Below are positions 35,511 through 46,716 of a DNA stretch of 64,000 bases, one piece after another (position 1 is the first letter of the stretch; each line of letters opens with the position of its first letter). The DNA lies in the NCBI GenBank assembly GCA_013407085.1, contig JACCGJ010000701.1, forward strand, positions 1-64,000, written 5' to 3'. The stretch is from Atriophallophorus winterbourni. Its lineage: Eukaryota; Platyhelminthes; Trematoda; Plagiorchiida; Microphallidae. Both the position numbers and the translations under genes were made by a program. The notes under the pieces were generated by a model. It worked only from the letters and a program-made list of their open reading frames with translations. It was not told where the DNA came from and made no database searches.

Positions 35511-35824
35511 TTAAATGTATGATAAAGTTGCTTGATCAAGGTTTCAATCAAATATCCACTATGATTAGTTAGATGATTTTAATTCTAACAACAATGAGAC
35601 TCAAAGTAAAAAGATTTCTAAATGAGAGAGGTAGAATTTTGTGTTCTAAAATATATTTTCCATAGGATTCTGGTTTTTCCAGTCCATCTAAGATGTAACT
35701 GAATTGGCTTACTACATCAGTACACTATAGAACTGTAACTAATTTGGATCAGATATATGTATAGAATTGGTCATGTTGCATAGTCAGATATTAGGGCATG
35801 AAACCTAATTTTCCTTCTCATCAG

Positions 35825-35928
35825 ATGTCAAGCGGGAACTGGGATGTGCATTATTGACAAAGCACACCGGAATCAGTGCCAGGCGTGCCGACTGAAAAAA
35901 TGCTTACGAATGGGAATGAACAAAGATG
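35825..35928 (+). CDS. NR2E3: NR2E3-type nuclear receptor, second zinc finger exon
   Basis: 104-bp exon between AG at 35823-35824 and GT at 35929-35930. Joined to the previous exon it restores Arg (AG+A) and encodes the second C4 finger [20 protein letters not shown] followed by [14 protein letters not shown], all four zinc-binding cysteines included. D-box spacing and the MNKD-AVQNERQPR transition, completed by the next exon, are characteristic of NR2E3 rather than TLX/NR2E1. The split between the fingers and after MNKD gives phases 2 and 1, matching both neighbours exactly. Confidence 0.92.
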
Positions 35929-36220
35929 GTATGTTTTGTTTTCAGTACAAAAAATGTACTTGGTTCACGATGAATAAATTTAACGATGTTGAAATATCAC
36001 ACAATTTCTGTACCACTTAAAGAAACATTTCCTTCTGACAGGCTATAACGCTGGCATATAAAAATTGACATATTTGTCTCATTCTAAATGATCTATGTAT
36101 AGATGTAGTAAAAGCTCGAAGAATCAAAAATAACTAAAGATCCAATGATTAGCTTTGAATATACAATAATATCAGATTATTGCATTGGACGTGGTCTTTT
36201 AAAAGAAAATAAGGATGTTG

Positions 36221-36405
36221 AAAGCAGATCACGCCGCCGGCGTGCAACTGATGCAATACAACAGAGTTCTGACTATCGTTGCAAGCGCTGCGGGAGAGAT
36301 TGTTCCTCCCGAATCGGACTGTCTAGTCATTCAAAAAGTTGCAAAACATGAAATTCATGCGATGTGATGTCCATCCATGGTCGACATCGACCGACGGAGG
36401 CCAAC
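36221..36405 (+). mobile_element. 5'-truncated RTE insertion with target-site duplication
   Basis: 185 bp from the RTE 3' end, encoding the C-terminal zinc finger (YRCKRCGRDCSSRIGLSSHS) and the 3' UTR ending CCAAC. It is flanked by the exact 13-bp direct repeat AATAAGGATGTTG at 36208-36220 and 36406-36418, the expected target duplication of target-primed insertion. The intact duplication suggests it is among the youngest insertions in the window. Confidence 0.88.
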
Positions 36406-36789
36406 AATAAGGATGTTGTACAATGCACATCTACTGGAATGTCAATGCGTGCTTGTTTGCCATAACTGTAATCATATCGCTGTGCAAACTTTATATCTGT
36501 AGACGCTTAATATATTTTCTATCTACTGCGCCTTGTCAAACCCAAAATTTTTGCGCGTCCTCATTAATCAGTGCGTTGAGAGAACGAAATAATGTACGCT
36601 CGAGGAATCGTTGAAACTCTCCTTGATGTCGCCATTTAATGTGAACATGCATGGCGAAGCCGACGTGGTGGATTCGAGCAACCAAACGTTACTGCCGCAT
36701 ATATTCGGAGAAACTTCTTTCAGTGTGACACAAAAACTGACGACGGACGAAATAATTGAATAGTACAAAACTTCATATTTTGACCGAAG

Positions 36790-37690
36790 TGATGTATTGC
36801 TCACATCCCCCAAAATTACACTACACTAACGATTGTTGGCTGTTTGCCGTCATCAGATGGAGACAGTAAAATTAGGTTCAGTGAGCCTTGTTGTTGTTGT
36901 TGGCCTCCTTCAGTCAATGTCGACCATCACAATCGCATGAGTTTTCATGTTCTACAGCTTTTTGAATGACTAAACAGTCCGGTTCGGGAGGAACAATCTC
37001 TCCAGCAGCGCTTGCAACGGTAATCGTCACTCGGTTGTAGGGCGTCAGTTGCACGCCAGTGGTGTGATCTGCGTTCAGCAGCCAAGAGCTGTATGTGCGC
37101 CTTCCCAGCTTGCAGACGACGCTTTACACAGTGCCTCCAGTTAAACCCGAGCAAGTTCTTCCCAACTCGCGGGGTCAATGCCAAGAGCTTTCATATCTCT
37201 TTTGCAAACGTCTTTGTACCGCAAATGCGGTCTGTCCAATGGTCGACTTCCTAATTGCAACTCACCATAGAGCAGATCTTTCGGATTACGACCATTTTCC
37301 ATGCTGTAGACATAACCAAGCCATCACAACCCGCGTTGTTGTAATAGGGTGAACATTCTCTGTAGACCTGCTTTTGAAAGCACTTTGGCATTAGACAATC
37401 TGTCCATCCACGATAAGTTCAAGATACGATGTTGGATAAATGGTAAACAAGGTTATACATGAATATCACTGTTACATAGCGTTCGTACAACGAACCACGT
37501 TATTCAAACACAAAATCACACAGTGATTCGTGGTCAAGCCTTCAAGGGGCTTATGGATGACTGAAGTGATGTGTTGCTCACATCCCCCGCACTTACACTC
37601 CACTACCGGTTTCTGGTTGTTTGCTGTCATCAGGTGGAGACCGTAAGATTAGGTTCAGTGAGCCTTGAAACAGTGGATAAGTGGTAAACA
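36790..37690 (-). repeat. Subfamily A hammerhead dimer interrupted by an RTE
   Basis: Antisense units with cores at plus 36850-36856 and 37627-37633 (both TCATCAG, that is CTGATGA on the minus strand). Once the RTE at 36889-37429 is removed, the cores are 236 bp apart. The right core keeps GAAA, the ACCGGT palindrome and a GUA triplet, and a perfect six-pair stem I (plus 37598-37603 with 37634-37639), but its stem II has decayed. The GGTTCG/CGAACC hairpin of the unit is at about 37487-37500. Confidence 0.75.
36889..37429 (-). mobile_element. RTE-clade LINE, 5'-truncated 3' end
   Basis: About 540 bp. Read antisense it encodes the RTE C-terminal domain over a few frame breaks: GELQLGSRPLDRPHLRYKDV, CKRDMKALGIDPASWEEL and the cysteine zinc finger YRCKRCWRDCSSRTGLFSHS. 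Its 3' tail is a (CAA)n run, seen as TTGTTGTTGTTG at 36888-36902. It interrupts a hammerhead repeat. Confidence 0.88.
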
Positions 37691-37856
37691 TTTTGACATT
37701 TTCAGATTTAAAATAGATTATTTCATTTTGTTTCATTCATCGTTTAATGAACTTTTACAATGCGTTTTCTCACATTTTGCTTATTACATCTATGCACAAC
37801 CTACTGAACGTGTATGAAAATATATTATTAGTATTTATTTTCAAATATTTTTGAAG

Positions 37857-38314
37857 CTGTGCAAAATGAACGCCAGCCGAGAACCGGGGGAATATTGCGA
37901 GTAAATAAACGACAATACGAAATCACACGAAGAGGATTTGAACGAGGAAGGATGACTATGAACAAAACGCTGTTTCCAGGACCGTCAACCGACTTTCATC
38001 AGGTTGAAAAAAGTGTCGGACTGACAATGGATTACTTGGGGGCTGCGATTTCGAAAGATCATATGTCCAGCGAGAAATCGCAACCATATTTCTATTTAAA
38101 ACATAGGACCAACGCAGACAATTTCAAATTAGATTGGTATCGCCAACATTTAGCAAACCAAAGATTTGTTTCACAAGATGGTTACAAATGTTCATCTGGA
38201 TCATCTCAAGCGGAAGTTTTGTCAGATCTCTATCGCGGAAACAGCCAACCAGCAGACACGAAAATAGATCACATTACAAACTTTCATTCCAACGATAAAC
38301 GTGAAAATTTCTGA
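37857..38314 (+). CDS. NR2E3: NR2E3-type nuclear receptor, hinge exon
   Basis: Starts after AG at 37855-37856. G+CT completes Ala, giving AVQNERQPRT, the C-terminal extension of the DNA-binding domain typical of NR2E3. The frame then runs about 140 residues of basic, Ser/Gln-rich hinge with no known fold and stops at TGA 38312-38314. With the two previous exons this gives a 440-residue product without a ligand-binding domain. A short intron starting at GT 38301 could instead join it to the next open frame (see 38386). Which form is made cannot be decided by eye. Confidence 0.75.
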
Positions 38315-38385
38315 ACGTTCGTCTTTTACAAATCCACTGCCCGATGCAAGATAATTTTAATTCGGTTGCACTGATCTCGAAAAAG

Positions 38386-38660
38386 CTTTCGCATTATTTG
38401 ATTCACTGTGTCAACAAACAAATCCAAGTTTCTTTACCCTTGAGGATTTCTTGTTCATTAAATTTGATCAATATAACGAAATTATTAAAATATTTGCCAA
38501 CTTTAATTATATCGGTGTTCCTCTCTTTCGTGATGATAAGCGAGAAAGGAATGATTTCTGTCGAAACAGTTACAGATCCATTTTCAACTTGGTTGTCAGA
38601 ATATACGATTCTCGCGAAATTAACTTAACTTTTGATGAGCACAAAATTTCGGAAGCATGA
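38386..38660 (+). CDS. Possible highly diverged ligand-binding-domain exon
   Basis: Open frame to TGA 38658-38660. Its KAFALFDSLCQQTNPSFFTL and following DFLFIKFDQYNEIIKIFANF resemble helices 3-5 of NR2E ligand-binding domains in pattern (hydrophobic helix, P-x-F-x-x-L, then D-x-L and aromatic-x-E-hydrophobic). NLVVRIYDSREINL could match the helix 7-8 region. An 85-bp intron from GT 38301 to AG 38384-38385 would join it in phase 1 to the hinge exon. Against this: the donor and acceptor are weak, frames of this length occur by chance in AT-rich DNA, and helices 9-12 are not visible downstream. Confidence 0.3.
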
Positions 38661-41600
38661 AAGTTTATGCAATTTTCAGTCTATACCAATTAAAATAAAA
38701 GTGGTCTGAAAACAGAGCCAGTATTCTCCTCTGCCAATGTAGGTACACAGGGCGAGATCCTCCCGTTCGTTTGTCAAATCGTTCTGCTCCAGTGATAGAA
38801 AACAACATTTCGGGAGCAAATTTACATCATGTCAAAAATTTGGTCATATATCTAATTAGACACGGGAACGAGACACAATCGTTCGAAATGGGATGCAAAT
38901 ACGCTACATGATTGTGATACATTGCGGATGTGATGTTCCTCCTCGTGCTCCTGCTCCCGCTTGGCAGTGAGTTTGGGTGGGGCAGCGGATTGTTCTCAAA
39001 GGCACAAACGGGTGGCAGCTGTTGTGTTTGATGAACGAAGGAAGCAAAGATGCGATCGAGTGTGAAACCGATTGAAATGTCACACCGTTTCGGTACGCTT
39101 CGTTGCGTGGGTAGAACACGATTAGAATTAATCACGCTCATTGTGGATTGTGTTGCGCAGTTGTCTAAATTGGGAATGCTTTTAGTTGTGAAATGATGTG
39201 CGTCAAAAAAGCGTGATTTTTCTCGGACGAATTTGCTAAAATAACTTTGACGTAAAGTGGATAAAGAAAGTGTTGCAACGGATTGGAGGGTGAAAGTTCC
39301 GAAAGATGAACGGTTTAAGAAGTAAGCGAATTTAATTAAAAATTAATTCACTATTTCAACAACTGCAGGTTAACTTGAACAGTCAATCAATCATTTGTAA
39401 AACATCCATGGTGTTCACCTTGTATTTACTTATATTATTGGGAGATGAATCGTTTGATAAGGGTACAAGTTATGGAAAATTATGTGGAAAATAAATATAC
39501 TTCTACGTCGCTGCGAAATGCGATTGACGTAGCCAAACTTCAAGTCATATAAAGCGAGCCAATAAAAAGATACAACCTATCAATTTTCTCAATATTCATC
39601 TCCACGTAACAGGCTCTACCAGAATTTTATAAATTTTGGCAATATCAAATGGAGGCGCTGTGGTTGATTAAATTGAGCTATGGACCAGCGGTAAAGTGTG
39701 CAACTAACTTTTACTTTGAAGTTGCGTTTAAATGAGATTGAAGAATGCGAATGGGTCATCATTTAAGGATCAATTGGCATAATTTGTCTTGTTTAACAGC
39801 TTTTTTGCTTGCATTTTAAATTACCACATAAACATTAATGCAATTCAAGTAGAAAAAGTGTTACTGGTCAAACTCGAAAAAACAAGTAAAAGAGTTGAAA
39901 AAGCGATTTGTAAATACTAAAACGCATGTGCAAGCAACCAGTTTATTAATGCGTAGACCTCCGGTCACCTGTGATAAAACCCTATTGCAAGTGCTCTACG
40001 CATGTTTAGAGTGATTTTATGGTACCAATATATAATAATTTAGCCATCATGAATAAATGGATATGTAGCTGATTTTAAATATTTATTTTTCATAACATAG
40101 AAATCGTTTTGAATAACTTGCTAGAGTCTCTGAAAGTAAGTCAATGCTTCAAAAGTGAATCCTATTACGTGTTTCGTTTCATAGAGTTTATTTTGCATAA
40201 TGTGCTTGATCGCAAACATAATTAACTATTATTTAGGCAATTGATCATTATCTCATCACAACAATCTAGTATTAGATCCTAAGAGATAATAAACACTTTG
40301 TATCAATGTTGGCGTTTTCGTTTATCTAGTGAAACACACAAAATATGAAACATTTGTAAAGCTGAAAAGGAATTTAAAATATCCTGTGATGTTTATCGAA
40401 TTCAGTGTGTGTATGTATACATGAAAGCACAAATCGGATCCAGGCAAAATGCCACACAATCAGAGACTGCGCGTTTGCTAACATAATGTCAGGTTGCCCA
40501 GGCCTATACAGATACGAGAAAGAAAATGGAAATTGCAGCGAGATCCCAGCAACTATACGCACTCAGCTCACTATCGGTGGCAAATCAATTCAGCATGGTG
40601 TTAGGTGAACAACACATGAGTACTGCACCATTGCACTTCTGGGTGCGTTATGTTACTTGTGAAATCATTCGATGGAAAATTGGAAATGTAAATTTTCGAA
40701 TGACAAATGTGCCAAACGATTGAATTCATCCTTTTGTCGCATCAATGTAGGGCATTTATTTTACTCTCAGTAATAATAATTTAGCCAGAAAATCAATCAA
40801 GTATCAGAATGAACATTTGACCCATCCTTAGCCAGGTTAAACAAATTATAGACAATGCGTTGAGACGTTTCTTAACCCTTTGTCTACGGTAATTGGATAT
40901 ACGTATTTTATGATATTTTTGTGTTATTCTGCTTAATTATGGCATAAATAAAACACATGATGAATTTTTATGGATTAGATGCCAGACGCTGCCTGACAAG
41001 TGCACTCCGATGGTGACTGAAGGTACCGACGAGAGCTGCTGAGCGATCGACTGCTGGTTTGATGTGGTAACTGGAGTTACCGTCAGTAGACAAAGAGTTA
41101 ATGAAGGTTTCCGAATATTTAATCGATAAATTGATTATTTCAGTTAGGGAAGGGTTAGCAAAAACTTATTTGTAAAATTAAAAAATTCATCATTCTTATC
41201 AGACAAAATGAAAATACCATGTAGAAATTTACACTGAGTTCTATTTTAATTTTTCAGAAATATTCAACAATTCGTTGTTATTGAGCAGCATCGTTCATAA
41301 CCAACTAGTATTTCATGTTGATTAATTCTCCAAAAACTCACTGGGATAATTGCGTGCACGACATGAAAGTATGTGCGAAACCGATCGCGATGTCTGTGAT
41401 GGGTAATTAGTGTGTAAAATGGATTTTTTATTCTATCCTTGTGTTTACCTGTATACGAACGTCAACTGTTCGTTCATATCTATTGTGTATTTGATTGTAG
41501 GCATTTATCTTAATTGTTCGAAAGATAAAATGTTGGTGTGATTCTAATGTATAACTACTGATAAAAATAGTAGTAGTCTACTTGATCTGATTAAAACGCA

Positions 41601-42089
41601 ATATTGCAGTTTGATAACTTCTCCCGAACAAACCACAAATTTTCGGAGTTTATTGGACTGTGACCATATCACTTCAAGCATATACACAAAGCATTTGCGT
41701 TAAGTCAGCACAGATTTTACGTCAACAGTTTTCGGGTGAATAATTTCAAAAATTCATCCATAAACATAAAAATTTAATTTGAAAATCACCGGTTGAGTTG
41801 TGTAATTGCGGAGTGTGTGAGCTACCTTCTACTGGTATATATCGCACAGATACGAAGCAAGGTATTTCCACTGAGAATCACTTGAAGATTTCTGTTCTTG
41901 TGCTGAATAAAACTGGCGTATTCGATGCTCACATTTCCATAGTTACATCCACTATCTATTCCTGCCGATTTGAACTCATCATCTGTGTATAATAAATATA
42001 GGGCGTGAGGAAAAGCGAGATTAGAGTGGCAGCTTTCCAGCGGGATTTAGTCTGTAAATCAGTATTTGAAAATTTTAGTTCGTTCTTCA
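38661..42089. other. Stretch between nuclear receptor and junctophilin
   Basis: No convincing exon, RNA gene or repeat. Specifically searched for a ligand-binding domain continuation: only a 70-codon frame near 38.70-38.91 kb (RYTGRDPPVRLSNRSAPVIE) shows a faint helix 10-like pattern, too weak to annotate. Confidence 0.4.
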
Positions 42090-42510
42090 GGTTTTTCACG
42101 TTTACATTTTCTACTACTTCTCAAATCTCAATGAGCCTAATCTGAATGTCTCCTTCGGTCGATGTCGACCATGGATGTACATCACAATCGCATGAGTTTT
42201 CATGTTCTACAGCTTTTTGAATGGCACCACCAGAAATCGTTTGTGATGTGTGAGTGATTGGGATGTGAGGAACGCAATACATTGAGCTCCCTTAAATGTC
42301 TTGAGTGCTGAATCGGGAATCAATTCTCTGATTTTGTTTTTGTACATCACGGTTTGTTGAATGAAGCCATTTCGCCATGGTTCCAAATTATATCTCGGTT
42401 TATGACATTTCCAAAGTTTCAACGCTCCTTGAACTTAAACATACTGTATCCATCTAATGATGGCAAACCGCTCGAAAGCGTGCGCGCAGGGGATTTGAGC
42501 ACCACATTAC
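42090..42510 (+). repeat. Subfamily A hammerhead repeats, two decayed units, first split by RTE
   Basis: The first unit has the AATGAGCCTAATCTGAATGTCTCC block, is interrupted by an RTE end at 42149-42225 and resumes with CCAGAAATCG and a GTGTGAGTG tail. The second unit has its start near 42295, a TACATCACGGTTTGTTGAATGA version of the hairpin block and a core at 42454-42460 reading CTAATGA with GAAA kept. Both cores are inactive. Confidence 0.6.
42149..42225 (-). mobile_element. RTE-clade LINE, very short 3' end
   Basis: About 77 bp identical or nearly identical to the end of the other RTE copies: GGTCGATGTCGACCATGGAT and the AATCGCATGAGTTTTCATG and CTACAGCTTTTTGAATG blocks, including the last codons of the zinc finger. 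Extremely 5'-truncated. Confidence 0.8.
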
Positions 42511-43312
42511 TTTAGAACAGTAATCGTTTCATAAAACTATGGTCGCAAATTTGAGAAGGAAATCGGAAACAAAAATCTGCCCATCATTGTTTAAAATTTT
42601 CACACCGATGCAAGACCCCTAAAACTTTATTTTACTAAACACAGACATTGAAAAAAGGACGAGGAATATGCGCGAGAATTTTATATTCCTTTCCCATACG
42701 AATAATATGTACTTGGTCCTCAGTTGTTATGTTGTTTACACCAATCGATCTTGTTCACCCACGTTTTTCCCAACGATCGATCAACGCAGTTGCTTTTCCA
42801 AATCATGCCAAACCACGCTGTAAGCCGTGCATCCTATTGGTTGCACGGAGTTTCATCCATTTGGCTTTGGTATTCATAAATTTTTGCACATCTTTGCACA
42901 TTTTTGTGCACAGGAGGACGAGAAAACGGAAGATCTGGTTGGTTAATACGATAAACACCCACTCTATAAGGGATAGAAATTCGTACAAGTCACTGAATAC
43001 CGTCCGTAGAAGGAAATCTGTAATCGATTTTACATGGGAATGATTTTTCGATAAAATATACCTAAACAGTGCTGCTTGCTGCATTTCAAATTTAAATGAA
43101 TTTCAGTGCACGACCGAGGAGGGAAATAACACCGAAGTGATCATTTCGTGTTTTCGATTTTTTTTGGGAAATATCCATTGATTTATTTTGGATTTATCGG
43201 TTGAGTACCGCTCCTCGTGGATAAACTCCATGAGTTTGTTCGCATGAGCACGTGCTCTTCAAACTCGGAGTTGCTGATATAATTGAGTCCGTGTTTTGAA
43301 TTGCACCACCCA
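42511..43312. other. Upstream region of junctophilin
   Basis: Probable promoter and 5' UTR. No convincing TATA box or initiator was identified. Confidence 0.4.
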
Positions 43313-43691
43313 ATGGAAGGTGGTCGATTTGATTTCAGTGATGGTGGGAGCTACGTTGGGGAGTGGTCGGATGGAAGAGCGCATGGACTCGGGATCGCCA
43401 CGGGCCCAGATAATCAAGGTGAATATTCCGGTGAATGGACCATGGGGTTTGAGTCCCGGGGTGTGTATATCTGGCCCAGTGGGAACATTTACAGCGGGAC
43501 TTGGCTGAAAGGTAAAAGACACGGTGAAGGTGTTCAAGTGAAAGGTCGTTGGATATATCGTGGTGCATTCACGACTGGATTTTGTGGACGCTATGGGGTT
43601 AAAGAAAGTCTGACGAATTGTGCGAAATACGAAGGAAGTTGGCATTTAAATCAGTTCGATGGATTCGGTGTGGAGACAAATTCAGATGGGA
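43313..43691 (+). CDS. JPH: Junctophilin, exon 1 (MORN motifs 1-5)
   Basis: The first ATG of the frame (43313) gives [20 protein letters not shown], aligning with the very N-terminus of animal junctophilins, so the start is secure. Five MORN motifs follow: [37 protein letters not shown], the [18 protein letters not shown] variant and [16 protein letters not shown]. The exon ends after ...SDG plus one base, at GT 43692 (phase 1). Junctophilins bind the plasma membrane through MORN motifs and the ER/SR through a C-terminal helix, holding excitable-cell junctions together so that calcium channels and ryanodine receptors couple. The spliced product shown here is about 591 residues, near the usual 600-700. 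Confidence 0.95.
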
Positions 43692-45094
43692 GTAAGTTAC
43701 AAAGTGTTATTCACACAAATATCAGAATTTCGTTTCATATCATGCTGGGAATAGTCATGACACTGATCAACGTTTAGTCTATATTAAAAGCAGGAACAAA
43801 TTTTTTGAAAACTAATCTATTATACTAATATGTTCGTCCGTATTACACATACAGCCACTTATTAGAATAGTGCGTAAAACCCATTCGTGGTAATTCCAAT
43901 GCATTTACACATTTCATTGTCATTCGTTGTCATTGTCATGATTTTCCCAGATTACCCCAGTATATTTAAATTTCATTGGTACGTTAGGACTGGATTTAAG
44001 TATCAAAAATAATTTGAATTTAACTCGAATTTCTCCGTTTCATATTCATAAACAACATTTCGTTGCTATAATCCCTTCGCGGTGGCTCTGTTCAGAAGTT
44101 AGATAAAAAATTGCGCCATGAAAATGAGAGTTTTCAATATAAAACTCAAAATCAGAGAAAATGTGCCACTTAGAAATATTAACAAATTGATTACATTCGA
44201 TGGATTGAGTATTGTGACCATCACTTTATCAAAGTCACTCTCGACCACATAACTCTATCCAACTTCCATCATTTTGCCCTCCTTTGCAAAGCCGAAATGC
44301 AACCCTTCCTGAAGCGCTTCTCAATGTGCACTAAGGCTATAGCGACTTGCGTGTAGGCGAAGATGACCTGAGCTCAAATATTAGTTGAACGTATGTCACA
44401 AAGAAACTGTTTTCGGTTAGTCTTTCGTTCGCTTCAAATCCTACTCAACAGATTACATCTAGCCGCTGGATTGGCGTGTCTATCTGATTGAACCAGAATT
44501 CATTCGTAAAGCCTTGCGATATGTACTATTTTAATGCACTATAGCAAGAAATGAGCGAATGACTCAATTTCGACTAATATTACAGAACTTTTGTTTGGCA
44601 TAAATCTTCGTTCTTTAAGCGTTCATCATTCTGGATGTTTCTCAAAACTCTATCCATATTGTCTTCATTGCACGAGTAAATGGGTTTAATTCGTAAAGCG
44701 CAAAGTTGTGTGTAATATTAGCTACAATACTCAAAACCCGTTCTTTTCACATTTCTTTGTGTAAGACCCATGAGCTTGAACGAAAGATTCGTTTTCGTTT
44801 TAATTTCAGTTGACATATTATGCAATTAAATTTAGGTTTCCCGATTGCAGAATTAGTGCTAAGTCATTGTATAAAAATCCAGCATTCTATCTATCATTGA
44901 ATGGGAATTACAAAGCTAAAGGCTGAACGGATGACAATCCATGGGCCATCTGACTACACGCAAACTATCCGGATATGCCTGTGGGTTCAGATCAAATTGA
45001 CCGAAAACTGCTTTTGGAAAAAATCCGACACTGCAGATTAACTAGTCAACTTAGTTCATCAATGTTATTTTATTCGCAATGAAGTAGCTCATAG

Positions 45095-45185
45095 ATATGA
45101 AATTCACTGTGATTGAGCAGGTTGGTGGTACCAACTTGATCCAACAATGGCACACAAGCGCAACTTGTTTACCATTCTTTCACGA
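45095..45185 (+). repeat. Hammerhead repeat, subfamily B, internal fragment
   Basis: GTGATTGAGCAGGTTGGTGG, ACAATGGCACACAAGCGCAA and CTTGTTTACCATTC match the block at 27.61-27.7 kb. No ribozyme core is attached. Confidence 0.65.
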
Positions 45186-45839
45186 GGTGACTTTATTTTT
45201 ATGATAAGCAGAACCACGTATTCATTGTCTATTGAGAGTTATCTATCCTCAAACAGTGTGACCGGCATATTTCTCAACTAATTATTGGAAAATTTTTGGA
45301 GGCTGGTCAACATTATTTTGTGTCATAAACAAAGGCTACACGAAAAAACTGAAAACGCCTTTGGATACTCCTCCTCCTCCTAATTGTATGAGATTATTAA
45401 TAACTAAATATTAAGGAAAAGGGAATACTTTCTGGTGTAACTTCATCTCGAATATCATCAAGTATATTTTCGTTGTTAACTAAAATGCGAGTGTAATCAG
45501 GCTAGTTAATTGCATAAATGTAGATTAGTTCCATTGTTCCAGTCGACTGTATCTGAACGTAAATTCAACTTTGAGGTACAATTGAGGTTAATTGCCATCA
45601 GTTAACTCGGGCTGAGCTGCCACGAATAAAATTTGAAATTCTGAAAGCTATGCAGTGAATATATTAAGTATGTATGATGTGTGATCCTCAACGAAAAGAT
45701 CACTCAAAGTTTGGTGTGGTCCATAAGCTACTCTCTATCGAACCGGTTGAATCAATCCACCACTGCGTGCGTATTCAATCTCACGTGGCTTTCCTGGCTA
45801 TTGCGCTGGCGTGATGGGCCACGTGCGATCGATCATTCG

Positions 45840-45965
45840 ATCGATAAATGTCGGTGGCTGAATGGAGTCCATTTGATTGGGCGAAAGTTAGCGCGTTGTC
45901 CGCGATTGCTGATTTGCTACGTTTGCCATGTGAGCGACAGGTTCAAACCTATATATCTTCAGTCT
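45840..45965 (+). repeat. Possible tRNA-like SINE head
   Basis: TGGCTGAATGG (A-box-like, about 45856) and GGTTCAAACCT (B-box-like, about 45941) are some 85 bp apart, as in a tRNA with a long variable arm. The segment is GC-richer than its surroundings. No other copy in the window supports it. Confidence 0.3.
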
Positions 45966-46184
45966 ATCACATATGTACACATCGTGATTTTGAAACGTTC
46001 AGCCCGCACTAATATGGCGCACATGGGGCCAACGTGTTAATCAATACATGGCCCGTGATACAGCCAGTGAATCATTAGCTTCAATCTATGAAATGTAACC
46101 AATACATGGCAGCGCTAATTTGCCTTCAGCTAGCCCCGGTTAATGCCAATCGCATGTGTATACTGGTGAAGATTACATCCATTA

Positions 46185-46290
46185 CACCCATGATCGTAGT
46201 GTGCTTACCTAATGAGTGCAAACAGCTCGAAACCGGTCATGGGGTGTGTGTGTGAAGGAAGTGCATTCAAATGAGCATTTTTGTACGCAC
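46185..46290 (+). repeat. Hammerhead repeat, subfamily B, decayed core
   Basis: CTAATGA at 46209-46215 (one change in the invariant box), stem II GTGC/GCTC, GAAA, ACCGGT, then a GTGTGTGTGTGA tail and the ATTCAAATGAGCATTT block. Predicted inactive. Confidence 0.65.
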
Positions 46291-46504
46291 ACATCTTCAC
46301 TGTATAAAAGTTGATACCGGATTGAAGCTTATTGGTACGCCCGTGAAGATTTCAGTAAGTGTGAACGAACTGACGCTATAGCTACTCGTATTACATGATC
46401 TAAGTTTTTGGTCGGTTGGTTAGGCCTAGTTTAGCGGGTTTGGAAAGAGATTTCTTCATGTTGATCGAGAACAAATTGTGTTCCCTGTTATATGTCGACT
46501 ATTA

Positions 46505-46716
46505 CAGTGATCCCCAACCTTTTAATACCCCGCACCCCTGAAATATTTCAATACGCCCTCGCACCACTTATAGAAAGGCACACGAGAAATGATCACTGCA
46601 CGAACACAGAATACGCTGAAAAAATTGACAATGAATCATCAGAGAATGAGAACACATACTACAAGACAAAAACTGGAAAAGGATCACGCAACCCTTGTTT
46701 CAAACACACTTCGATC
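46505..46716 (+). mobile_element. hAT-like transposon terminus
   Basis: CAGTGATCCCCAACCTTTTA at 46505, followed by ACCCCGCACCCCT, closely resembles the common hAT/MITE terminal sequence CAGTGGTTCCCAACC. The opposite terminus was not found; the foldback element begins at 46717. Confidence 0.45.

Larger units (their letters stand above)
34160..35824 (+). other. Nuclear receptor intron 1
   Basis: GT at 34160 to AG at 35823-35824, with a pyrimidine-rich acceptor tract. It carries a decayed hammerhead repeat near 34.75 kb and a CR1 3' fragment near 35.4 kb; the rest is featureless AT-rich DNA. Confidence 0.8.
35929..37856 (+). other. Nuclear receptor intron 2
   Basis: GT at 35929 to AG at 37855-37856. 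More than half is repeats: a short RTE insertion, then an antisense hammerhead-repeat dimer interrupted by another RTE. Confidence 0.8.

Noticed and set aside
36850..36856. Left unit of the 36.8-37.7 kb dimer as an active ribozyme
   Set aside because: CTGATGA is present but the GAAA box and palindrome are replaced by AACAATCG-type sequence, so the core is dead.
38696..38913. Frame with RYTGRDPPVRLSNRSAPVIE resembling helix 10 of a ligand-binding domain
   Set aside because: Similarity too faint, no usable donor on the preceding frame, and no AF-2 helix following.
42648..43043. 131-codon open frame just upstream of junctophilin
   Set aside because: Composition (basic, Ile/Phe-rich) looks like translated AT-rich DNA; no match to a ligand-binding domain or a junctophilin 5' exon.
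45681..46040. 119-codon open frame, relatively GC-rich
   Set aside because: No domain, no splice context and no ATG-centred conservation signal; the B-box-like segment inside suggests a repeat rather than a gene.
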